In this document: positions 36,493 to 43,575 of the stretch, piece after piece
Layout of the letters: each line of letters begins with the position of its first letter
How positions within the stretch are numbered: the first letter of the stretch is position 1
Origin: Alphaproteobacteria bacterium
Lineage (GTDB): Bacteria; Pseudomonadota; Alphaproteobacteria; SHNJ01
Length of the DNA: 64,000 bases
Reading direction: 5' to 3'
Assembly (NCBI GenBank): GCA_004295055.1
Contig: SHNJ01000030.1
Location: forward strand, 62,001-126,000
Translations under genes and position numbers: made by a program
Notes under the pieces: model-generated
The model's input: the letters and a program-made list of their open reading frames with translations, nothing else
Database searches by the model: none
What the model was told of the DNA's origin: nothing

Positions 36493-37125
36493 ATGAATCC
36501 TTTAGCCACTAATTCAACCAGCTCTTTAGCAAAAACGAACAAACAAATAGCCGTACCAATTACTATTATGGCCCGGTTGCGCGAAGAAACCGCTTTGGAG
36601 CATCGCGCCGTTGAAAAAGCCTTTAATTTAAAATCGGCTATGAATATGGGGGGGTATCAAAGCCTATTGCTTAGTCTTTACGGAATTTACGCGCCGTTCG
36701 AGGATGTTTTGCGCGGTATGGACTTGCCGATATCCATGGATGGACGTTGGAAAACCGAATGGCTTATGAAAGATTTAGAACATTTTAAAATAGGCCGTAT
36801 TGCCATAGATAGAACAGGTAAAGCCAAGCCATCCTTGCCGCCATTGGAAACATGGGAACAAATATTGGGCAGCTTATATGTGCTCGAAGGATCGACACTG
36901 GGCGGCCAGTTTATTTATAAAGCATTGCAAAAAAGATTGCCGGTTAACGCGGAAAGGGGCGCCAGGTTTTTTGCCGGATATGGCCAGCAAACGCACTTGA
37001 AATGGGCTGAATTTGGACAGGAAGTTTGCGCTATCGCAAGGCTTAACAAGCTTTATCAGGAACAAGTTGTCGACGCGGCCAGGGATATGTTCGTTTTCGT
37101 AGGAAAACGTTTGGCAAAACGATAG
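36493..37125 (+). CDS. Biliverdin-producing heme oxygenase (BphO type)
   Basis: This 210-residue protein resembles bacterial heme oxygenases of the BphO group, which open heme to biliverdin, iron and CO. The likely proximal ligand is His37 in RLREETALEHRAVEKAF. A second family block is LYVLEGSTLGGQFI (about 130-143). GAGG stands 6 bases before the ATG. BphO usually sits beside a bacteriophytochrome that uses biliverdin, but no phytochrome gene is visible in the window. Here it lies between mrdA and rodA, 78 bases after one and 54 before the other. Confidence 0.85.
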   Translation: MNPLATNSTSSLAKTNKQIAVPITIMARLREETALEHRAVEKAFNLKSAMNMGGYQSLLLSLYGIYAPFEDVLRGMDLPISMDGRWKTEWLMKDLEHFKIGRIAIDRTGKAKPSLPPLETWEQILGSLYVLEGSTLGGQFIYKALQKRLPVNAERGARFFAGYGQQTHLKWAEFGQEVCAIARLNKLYQEQVVDAARDMFVFVGKRLAKR

Positions 37126-37179
37126 GCTTGCTTGCGCTTGGAACGTCAGATCTCTAATATCTGAAACAAGGAATTTATC

Positions 37180-38343
37180 ATGCGTTTCTGGGACGATTTC
37201 AAAGATACTTTTTTGCCGCGCCTGCATTCCGACCTTAATTTGGCGGAAAAATTTCAGCGCCTAAATATGATTGTGGTTGCGGTCATCATGATTCTGGCAT
37301 TGATCGGGGTGCTGTCTTTATATTCAGCCGGGGGCGGATCATTCGAACCCTGGGCAGGCAAGCATGCTATCCGCTTCTTATTATTCCTTGGCCTGATGTT
37401 TTTTATTTCGATGCTGGACGGGCGTTGGTGGCTGCATTATGCGCCGGTTTTGTATACGGGATGTTTGCTGTTGCTTGTGGCGGTAGAGATTATGGGGTCT
37501 GTTGGAATGGGCGCACAGCGCTGGATCGATTTTGGGTTCTTTCAATTGCAGCCGTCTGAGTTAATGAAAATATGCCTTATTTTAACTTTAGCCCGTTACT
37601 ATCACACGGTTAGCGCCGAACAAATGCAAAGCTGGAAAGTATTGATTGTCCCCGCCATTTTAACGTTAATGCCGGTCGCGTTGGTATTGCATCAGCCCAA
37701 TCTTGGCACCGCCGCGATATTGTTATTTTGCGCGGCGACAGTGACTATATTGGCGGGTTTGCGCACGCGCATCATTGTCATTGGCGTAACGCTGGCTTTG
37801 ATTGCCATCCCGGTTGTCTGGAACTTTATGCATGATTACCAAAAACAACGTGTTGTTGCGTTTATGAATCCCGAAGCCGATCCGCTGGGCAGCGGTTACC
37901 ATACGATGCAGTCCAAAATCGCTTTGGGATCGGGGGGGATTTTAGGAAAAGGATATTTGCAAGGCACGCAAAGCCATTTGAACTTTCTTCCAGAAATGCA
38001 AACCGATTTTATTTTTACCGTATTTGGCGAAGAATTTGGATTGATCGGTGGACTGGTTGTTTTGGGGCTGTATGTATTTTTAATTGCCTATGGATATTTG
38101 GTGGCAACCAACGCCACCAGCCAATTTGCGCGATTGGTCGCGGTTGGGTTGTCGATGAACCTATTCTTATATTTATTCATTAATGTCGGGATGATTATGG
38201 GATTGTTGCCGGTCGTTGGCGTGCCAATCCCACCTTTATCCTACGGCGGTACGTCTTTATTGACGGTTATGATTGGATTCGGTCTGCTACTAGGGCTAGA
38301 TGTCCATCGCGACGTTCGTATTCCGTTGCGCGGGACGGGGTAA
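37180..38343 (+). CDS. rodA: Peptidoglycan glycosyltransferase RodA
   Basis: RodA is a SEDS-family membrane enzyme that polymerises glycan strands with PBP2. The 387-residue protein has about 10 membrane helices. SEDS motifs include GAQRWIDFGFFQLQPSELMK (about 111-130), TDFIFTVFGEEFGLIGG (about 272-288) and PPLSYGGTSLLTVM near the C-terminus. AAGGA is 8 bases before the ATG. It ends the cell-shape cluster. Confidence 0.95.
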   Translation: MRFWDDFKDTFLPRLHSDLNLAEKFQRLNMIVVAVIMILALIGVLSLYSAGGGSFEPWAGKHAIRFLLFLGLMFFISMLDGRWWLHYAPVLYTGCLLLLVAVEIMGSVGMGAQRWIDFGFFQLQPSELMKICLILTLARYYHTVSAEQMQSWKVLIVPAILTLMPVALVLHQPNLGTAAILLFCAATVTILAGLRTRIIVIGVTLALIAIPVVWNFMHDYQKQRVVAFMNPEADPLGSGYHTMQSKIALGSGGILGKGYLQGTQSHLNFLPEMQTDFIFTVFGEEFGLIGGLVVLGLYVFLIAYGYLVATNATSQFARLVAVGLSMNLFLYLFINVGMIMGLLPVVGVPIPPLSYGGTSLLTVMIGFGLLLGLDVHRDVRIPLRGTG

Positions 38344-38629
38344 TTGCTTATCCCCAAAATCTTGCACAGTTCCACAGAACAAAACTTGAACGTAAAAAAT
38401 GCTGTGCTAGATTATGGAAATCAGTTTAGTCAAGTATTTCTAATTTAATTCTTATTTTCAATTTAAATATATTATATAAAAACATTTTATATATATAATT
38501 GATAATTAAGATACTTTTGTGCGGTATAAAATGACGCAGAAAAATAAAAAAGTCATAATTTTGTCTAAATTGACCTTGCGCATACAGGGGAAGTTGGTTA
38601 ACTATATTTAGTAGATACTAAGTTCCTCC

Positions 38630-38645
38630 ACCCAAGATATTGTGT
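38630..38645 (+). promoter_or_regulatory. NrdR box upstream of nrdA
   Basis: ACCCAAGATATTGTGT matches the NrdR-box pattern acaCwAtATaTwGtgt at 14 of 16 positions. A second, weaker partner (ACACAATATTATCCAC, 38652-38667) begins 22 bases later and matches at about 10. NrdR itself is encoded at 7709-8164, so repression of nrdA by NrdR is the expected function. The spacing of two helical turns differs from the roughly three turns common in other bacteria. Confidence 0.7.
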
Positions 38646-38679
38646 TTATCCACACAATATTATCCACAGATGTGCATAA
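38646..38679 (+). promoter_or_regulatory. Cluster of three DnaA boxes
   Basis: TTATCCACA occurs at 38646-38654 and again at 38660-38668, both perfect consensus DnaA boxes on the plus strand, 14 bases apart. TGTGCATAA at 38671-38679 is a third box (TTATGCACA) on the minus strand. Boxes 1 and 2 overlap the weaker NrdR-like site, so the proteins could compete. In E. coli, DnaA boxes in the nrdAB promoter tie reductase expression to replication. Confidence 0.75.
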
Positions 38680-38791
38680 CTTTGGGCCAAGCGTGGGAAT
38701 TAGGTTTTATCGGTGTTCGCGGCGATCATAGCCACCTTTAATCCCTGATCCAATGCCCAAGCCCGACAAAAAAACCAGGGAGTTCGGTCCA

Positions 38792-40702
38792 ATGTTAGAT
38801 AATGCGGTACAGGTCAAATCCGGTGCACCAGTCAATGTCGATCACAGCCGCGATGCGTTTTTAACCGGGTTTGGCAAGGCGACCTTGGACGATCGCTATC
38901 TGTTGCCGGGGGAATCTTATCAGGATTTATTTGCGCGCGTTGCCAGCTATTACGGCGATGACCAGGCGCATGCGCAACGCTTATATGACTATATCTCGAA
39001 ATTGTGGTTTATGCCCGCAACGCCAATTCTGTCGAATGGCGGCACCAATCGCGGTTTGCCGATTTCCTGCTTTTTGAACGAAGCCACCGACAGTTTGAAC
39101 GGCATCGTCGATTTGTGGAATGAAAACGTATGGCTGGCCGCGCGTGGCGGCGGCATTGGCAGTTATTGGGGCAACTTGCGTTCGATCGGCGAAAAAGTCG
39201 GCGCGAACGGCAAAACATCCGGCATTGTGCCATTCATTCGCGTTCAAGATTCTTTGTCGCTGGCCATTTCACAAGGCAGCTTGCGCCGCGGATCGGCGGC
39301 ATCCTATTTGCCAATCGATCATCCGGAAATCGAAGAATTTATCGAATTGCGCCGTCCAACCGGTGGCGATCCAAACCGCAAAGCATTGAATCTGCATCAT
39401 GGCATTCTGATCACGGACGCGTTCATGCGCGCCGTGGAAAAAGATGCCGATTGGGCGCTGTTAAGTCCAAAAGACAAAGCAGTCATTCGTATTGTTTCCG
39501 CGCGGCATCTGTGGATTCGCATCCTGACTGCCCGTGTTGAAACCGGCGAGCCGTATATTGTGTTTATCGATCACGTCAATCGTGCGATTCCGGAACATCA
39601 TAAACTGGCCGGTCTAAGCGTAAAAACGTCTAATTTGTGCAGTGAAATTACGCTGCCGACCGGCAAGGATCTGCATGGCAAGGAACGCACCGCCGTTTGC
39701 TGTCTATCATCCCTGAACTTGGAATATTTCCACCAATGGAAAGATCATCCGTTATTTATCGAAGACGTGATGCGATTCCTGGACAATGTTTTACAAGACT
39801 TCATCGACAAGGCGCCGGATTCCATGGCGCGCGCCAAATATTCCGCAACTCGCGAACGTTCGGTTGGTTTGGGCGTGATGGGCCTGCATTCTTTCCTGCA
39901 ACAGAACAACATTCCAATCGAAAGCGTGATGGCCAAAGTTTGGAATCGCAAAATGTTCTCGCACATTAAAACGCAATGCGATGCCGCCAGCCAGGTTCTG
40001 GCCGAAGAACGCGGTGCGTGCCCGGATGCGGCCGATTTTGGCATTATGGAACGTTTTTCCAATAAAATCGCGATTGCTCCAACCGCATCGATCTCGATCA
40101 TTTGCGGCGGCGCCAGCCCTGGAATCGAACCGATTGCGGCGAATGTGTTCACGCATAAAACTTTGTCGGGCTCTTTCCGCGTCGGTAATATCTATCTGGA
40201 AAAAGTTCTGGAGCAGTACGGCAAGAATGACGACGAAACCTGGTCTTCGGTCACTTTGCGTGGCGGATCGGTGCAACATTTGGATTTCTTGACCGATCAT
40301 GAAAAATTGGTTTTTAAAACAGCCTTTGAATTGGATCAACGCTGGCTGATCGATTTGGCGGCCGACCGGACACCTTATGTATGTCAGGCGCAATCGCTTA
40401 ATATCTTTATCCCGGCGGATATTCATAAACGCGATTTGCACCAGATTCATTACATGGCATGGAAGCGTGGCGTTAAATCATTGTACTATTGCCGTTCGCT
40501 GTCGATTCAGCGCGCGGAATCCGAAGTTACGGCTGGTCAGTTACAGGGGGACCCGTTGGCAGAAGCAGCCAAAGCAAAACAACAGATCGACAATGTCGAT
40601 CCTGTACCAGCCAACGACGATCAGATCCGCATCGACCGCCCGGTTGCCAATGACCGTGCACCACAGCCAAATAATTACGAGGAATGTTTGGCCTGTCAGT
40701 AA
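38792..40702 (+). CDS. nrdA: Class I ribonucleotide reductase alpha subunit
   Basis: This is the catalytic subunit that reduces ribonucleotides to deoxyribonucleotides. The start at 38792 is preferred because AGGGAG (38777-38782) lies 9 bases upstream; an ATG at 38753 is in frame but has no ribosome binding site. At 636 residues it is short: the N-terminal ATP-cone of many NrdA proteins is missing, and the sequence goes almost directly into the reductase barrel. The C-terminal redox pair is Cys632 and Cys635 (CLAC). Its partner nrdB is separated from it by an unrelated small gene. Confidence 0.94.
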   Translation: MLDNAVQVKSGAPVNVDHSRDAFLTGFGKATLDDRYLLPGESYQDLFARVASYYGDDQAHAQRLYDYISKLWFMPATPILSNGGTNRGLPISCFLNEATDSLNGIVDLWNENVWLAARGGGIGSYWGNLRSIGEKVGANGKTSGIVPFIRVQDSLSLAISQGSLRRGSAASYLPIDHPEIEEFIELRRPTGGDPNRKALNLHHGILITDAFMRAVEKDADWALLSPKDKAVIRIVSARHLWIRILTARVETGEPYIVFIDHVNRAIPEHHKLAGLSVKTSNLCSEITLPTGKDLHGKERTAVCCLSSLNLEYFHQWKDHPLFIEDVMRFLDNVLQDFIDKAPDSMARAKYSATRERSVGLGVMGLHSFLQQNNIPIESVMAKVWNRKMFSHIKTQCDAASQVLAEERGACPDAADFGIMERFSNKIAIAPTASISIICGGASPGIEPIAANVFTHKTLSGSFRVGNIYLEKVLEQYGKNDDETWSSVTLRGGSVQHLDFLTDHEKLVFKTAFELDQRWLIDLAADRTPYVCQAQSLNIFIPADIHKRDLHQIHYMAWKRGVKSLYYCRSLSIQRAESEVTAGQLQGDPLAEAAKAKQQIDNVDPVPANDDQIRIDRPVANDRAPQPNNYEECLACQ

Positions 40703-40728
40703 TTCTGTAAAATAATATTCTAAGAAAA

Positions 40729-40764
40729 GCGCCCGTCATTTACAAAAATGGCGGGTGTTTTTTT
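40729..40764 (+). terminator. Rho-independent terminator of nrdA
   Basis: CCCGTCATTT (40732-40741) pairs with AAATGGCGGG (40746-40755), one G-T pair included, followed by a T run at 40758-40764. It separates nrdA from the downstream low-GC gene, so nrdB must have its own promoter or depend on readthrough. Confidence 0.85.
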
Positions 40765-40871
40765 GTCTTTTAGAATCTTTACAAAAACATGGCAAAGTCT
40801 GTGGATAGGGGCGAGTGGGCAATTGCTATTATTGATAAAACAGTTACTCTAATGAAATAGAGAGTATTTTG

Positions 40872-40902
40872 CCTGATACATTTGCATAGCAAATGTATCA
40901 GG
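40872..40902. repeat. 31 bp perfect palindrome with 3-base centre
   Basis: CCTGATACATTTGC (40872-40885) is followed by ATA and its exact reverse complement (40889-40902). No T run follows. It is 77 bases before the low-GC lipoprotein gene and could be an operator, a recombination site or a repeat unit. Confidence 0.85.
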
Positions 40903-40979
40903 AATTCTACACGTAGACAAGTAAAGTGTTTTACTAAGTCATTTGTAAAGTTTTATCTATTTTTATTTTGAGGTTGAGA

Positions 40980-41333
40980 ATGAAAAAAAGAATTATTTCC
41001 CTTATTTGTTCTTTTGTAGTGTTACTAACCTTAACTGCATGTGGAGTTGCAGCAAAAAATAGAAGTGATGATGTAAGAGCTAAATTAAATGAATTAGAAA
41101 TTGGTATGACTAAAGAACAAGTATTAAGGGTGATGGGTAAACCTTATAAAAGAGAGTTGTATGGAAAATCAGAGTACTTTATTTATGAAACTGATCATTG
41201 GGCTACTGTAGATCAGGATAAATATACTCCTATTTATTTAGAAAATGGAAAAGTACGTGGTTGGGGAAGTAGTTATTATGATAATTCCATAAAACAAAAA
41301 ATAGATGCAGATATAAAAATTAAAACAAATTAA
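40980..41333 (+). CDS. Small BamE/SmpA-fold lipoprotein of low GC
   Basis: The start at 40980 follows GAGG at 40970-40973 by 6 bases and gives 117 residues. A signal peptide with lipobox LTAC marks a lipoprotein. The mature domain holds LNELEIGMTKEQVLRVMGKPYK, quoted in part (IGMTKEQVLRVMGKP), the typical start of a BamE/SmpA-like fold, then a FIYETDHW strand. By hand count the gene has about 29% G+C, far lower than nrdA or nrdB. It is probably a recent acquisition. It does not replace bamE, which is at 18.1-18.5 kb. Confidence 0.78.
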   Translation: MKKRIISLICSFVVLLTLTACGVAAKNRSDDVRAKLNELEIGMTKEQVLRVMGKPYKRELYGKSEYFIYETDHWATVDQDKYTPIYLENGKVRGWGSSYYDNSIKQKIDADIKIKTN

Positions 41334-41372
41334 GCGTATACGATTTAGAACGTGAGCAAGGAGAAATAAAAT

Positions 41373-42395
41373 ATGTCCAGACTATTAACGCCAAATCCAG
41401 TTTATAAGCCATTTCATTATCCATGGGCCTATGAAGCCTGGTTGACCCAGCAACGTATTCACTGGTTACCGGAAGAAGTTCCGTTGGCGGATGACGTCAA
41501 AGACTGGCGCAAGAAATTGACTCCGTCGGAACAAAATCTGCTAACCCAGATTTTCCGTTTCTTTACCCAGGCGGACGTCGAGGTGAACAATTGCTATATG
41601 AAGCATTATTCGCGCGTATTTTGCCCAACCGAAATTTTGATGATGTTGTCGGCGTTTTCCAACATTGAAACCGTGCACATCGCCGCGTATTCGCATTTGC
41701 TGGATACGATCGGCATGCCCGAAGTCGAATATTCCGCATTTCTGAAATACAAGGAAATGAAGGACAAATACGATTACATGCAAAACTTCACCGTCGATTC
41801 AAAAGAAGAAATCGCCAAAACATTGGCGGTATTCGGCGCCTTTACCGAAGGGTTGCAATTATTCGCTTCGTTTGCGATTTTGCTGAATTTCCCGCGCTTC
41901 AATAAAATGAAGGGCATGGGCCAAATCGTATCTTGGTCGGCGCGCGACGAATCGTTGCATTGCATTAACGTGATTCGTTTGTTCCGCACCTTTATTCAGG
42001 AAAATCCGGAAATCTGGACCGAAAAACTGAAGAAAGAATTGACCCATTCTTGCGAAACCATCATCGAACACGAAGATGCGTTTATTGATCTGGCGTTTGA
42101 AATGGGCGGGGTCGAAGGATTGACCGCGCAAGAAGTGAAAAACTATATCCGTTGGATCGGCGACCGCCGGTTGCAACAATTGGGTCTGCAGGCGATTTAT
42201 AACATTCCGAAAAATCCATTGCCATGGATGGATGAAATGTTGAACGCCATTGAACACACCAATTTCTTTGAAAACCGCGCCACCGAATATTCCAAGGCCG
42301 CGACCATCGGTTCTTGGGAAGACGCGTTCGACGACGAATTCGGGTCAGGGACGGGGCATTACATCCCCGCCGGCGCGGACGATAAGGCGGCTTAA
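41373..42395 (+). CDS. nrdB: Class Ia ribonucleotide reductase beta subunit
   Basis: This di-iron protein carries the tyrosyl radical needed by NrdA. In the 340-residue sequence Glu99, His102 and Tyr106 (ETVHIAAY) keep the E-x2-H-x3-Y spacing of E. coli R2 (Glu115, His118, Tyr122), so the radical tyrosine is present. Another iron-ligand region is QADVEVNN near residue 70. AAGGAG at 41359-41364 stands 8 bases before the ATG. A strong terminator follows. Confidence 0.95.
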   Translation: MSRLLTPNPVYKPFHYPWAYEAWLTQQRIHWLPEEVPLADDVKDWRKKLTPSEQNLLTQIFRFFTQADVEVNNCYMKHYSRVFCPTEILMMLSAFSNIETVHIAAYSHLLDTIGMPEVEYSAFLKYKEMKDKYDYMQNFTVDSKEEIAKTLAVFGAFTEGLQLFASFAILLNFPRFNKMKGMGQIVSWSARDESLHCINVIRLFRTFIQENPEIWTEKLKKELTHSCETIIEHEDAFIDLAFEMGGVEGLTAQEVKNYIRWIGDRRLQQLGLQAIYNIPKNPLPWMDEMLNAIEHTNFFENRATEYSKAATIGSWEDAFDDEFGSGTGHYIPAGADDKAA

Positions 42396-42421
42396 ATTCG
42401 TTAATATAGGCTTTGAAATAT

Positions 42422-42456
42422 GGGGTTTAGGCCAGGCGCCTAAACCCTTTTATTTT
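42422..42456 (+). terminator. Rho-independent terminator of nrdB
   Basis: GGGTTTAGGC (42423-42432) pairs perfectly with GCCTAAACCC (42438-42447) around a 5-base loop, followed by TTTTATTTT. It ends about 54 bases before tRNA-His. Confidence 0.9.
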
Positions 42457-42509
42457 ATGGTAGATTTTGCTATAACCCCAAGCTTCGGTTTTGTATAATA
42501 GACCGATAT

Positions 42510-42587
42510 GGCGGCCGTAGCTCAGTTGGTTAGAGCGCTAGGTTGTGGTCCTAGATGTCGGGGGTTCGAGTCCCCTCGGTCGCCCCA
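42510..42587 (+). tRNA. tRNA-His (anticodon GTG)
   Basis: The acceptor stem GCGGCCG pairs with CGGTCGC. An extra 5' G at 42510 opposite discriminator C at 42584 gives the G-1:C73 pair that marks histidine tRNA. The anticodon loop is GGTTGTGGTC with anticodon GTG. The T arm contains TTCGAGT, and CCA is encoded at 42585-42587. Confidence 0.96.
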
Positions 42588-42617
42588 ATTTTCTCCGTAA
42601 AATATTAAGTGAAAATT

Positions 42618-42645
42618 GCCCTTCGAAGCCTTGGCGTAGGAGGGC
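42618..42645. repeat. Hairpin element 3' of tRNA-His
   Basis: GCCCT (42618-42622) pairs with AGGGC (42641-42645), with an inner GCC/GGC pair around TT. The inner arms (TCGAAGCC and GGCGTAGG) resemble the hairpin found just after tRNA-Lys. It is in the gap between tRNA-His and the convergent J-domain gene. Confidence 0.55.
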
Positions 42646-42670
42646 TGGCCGCAACCATAATGGTTGGCTT

Positions 42671-43432
42671 TTACCGAATCGTAAAAAATCCGGTTTTTTT
42701 ATTTTTCAATTCCTGGCGGGCAAAGGAAACTGCCTGGGTCAGCAATTTCATTTGTTCGGCGCTGCCGCCTAAATCCGGGTGTGCGGCGCGGGCCAGCGTG
42801 CGGAACGAAGCTTCCACTTCCGTTAGACTGGCGTTTTCTCCAACGCCTAATACTGTCCACCATTCGCGCGGATTTACATTTTTTGTCTTAAACGCAGGGC
42901 GTATGGATTCCGGTTCTGCAACCTGTTCTTCTGCGGCCTCTGGTATTGGGATTGCAAAGGCCGACAACATAATATCCAGGTAATATGGCGCCACGGTGCG
43001 CTCGCAAGCGCGGATGTGGCCTATGGTAACGCCGATGGCGCGCAAATTGTCTTTTGGATATTCCCACCCATCGCACGCCATGACATAAGGCTGATGCCCG
43101 ACAAAAAAATAAACCGCAACGCCAGGATCGTCCAGTTTCCGGTCCAAATATTCCACGAACAACTCGCCATTCTTTTTTGCGGGAATATGGGAAGAAATCA
43201 AAATGTTGTTGGCGCGCAGACCTTTTAACTCGTTCAGAATATAATCGCGTGCCACCAGGAAATGAGTCACGTTATCTTTTGCCGGCAAGCGGTCTTTAGC
43301 GTTTAACCGTGGCCAATGATCCGGCCAGATCAAAGGATAGGGCGGAGCCTCGCTGATAAAGCTTATTTTTTTCGGCTTTTTAGACGGTTTATTCCAGGCC
43401 ATAGGCGCGGTTTTTCCTACAAGCAATCCCAA
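42671..43432 (-). CDS. Protein with C-terminal J domain
   Basis: This 253-residue protein has a DnaJ domain at its C-terminal end (about 190-245), with WWTVLGVGENASLTEVEASF, the HPD tripeptide in RAAHPDLGG, and a final helix. The N-terminal 170 residues are unrecognised: the segment with NELKGLRANNILISSHIP (about 68-85) recalls nucleases or a Rossmann-like fold, but I cannot assign it. Known J proteins normally have the J domain first. It should stimulate an Hsp70, acting on whatever the N-terminal part binds. Confidence 0.82.
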   Translation of the reverse strand: MGLLVGKTAPMAWNKPSKKPKKISFISEAPPYPLIWPDHWPRLNAKDRLPAKDNVTHFLVARDYILNELKGLRANNILISSHIPAKKNGELFVEYLDRKLDDPGVAVYFFVGHQPYVMACDGWEYPKDNLRAIGVTIGHIRACERTVAPYYLDIMLSAFAIPIPEAAEEQVAEPESIRPAFKTKNVNPREWWTVLGVGENASLTEVEASFRTLARAAHPDLGGSAEQMKLLTQAVSFARQELKNKKTGFFTIR

Positions 43433-43517
43433 TATTAGGCCATAAAATGATTAAGGAATGGGTAATAAAATATTAAAAAGAAAAGGGATTTAGGGGATAA
43501 TTCCGTCTTTACATTAC

Positions 43518-43541
43518 ATTTCCGTAACGTATATTTCCGTA
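43518..43541. repeat. Direct repeat ATTTCCGTA upstream of pepA
   Basis: ATTTCCGTA occurs at 43518-43526 and at 43533-43541, starts 15 bases apart, in the 143-base gap between the J-domain gene and pepA, 35-58 bases before the pepA start. It could be a regulator site; nothing else supports it. Confidence 0.4.
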
Positions 43542-43575
43542 TCATTATTCGAAACCTGTCAGAAAGGCCAATTTT

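Larger units (their letters stand above)
38344..38791 (+). other. AT-rich regulatory region upstream of nrdA
   Basis: This 448-base gap has no credible gene. An A+T-rich tract at about 38443-38515 includes TATATATAATTGATAATTAAG. It is followed by a cluster of DnaA boxes and NrdR-type palindromes at 38630-38679 and then the nrdA start. The combination is what one expects at a nrd promoter tied to replication, but it also has the parts of a replication origin. Confidence 0.7.

Noticed and set aside
38344-38791. Chromosomal replication origin
   Set aside because: Three DnaA boxes and an AT-rich tract are suggestive, but neighbours are not the usual origin genes and nrd promoters are known to carry DnaA boxes; kept only as a possibility in the findings.
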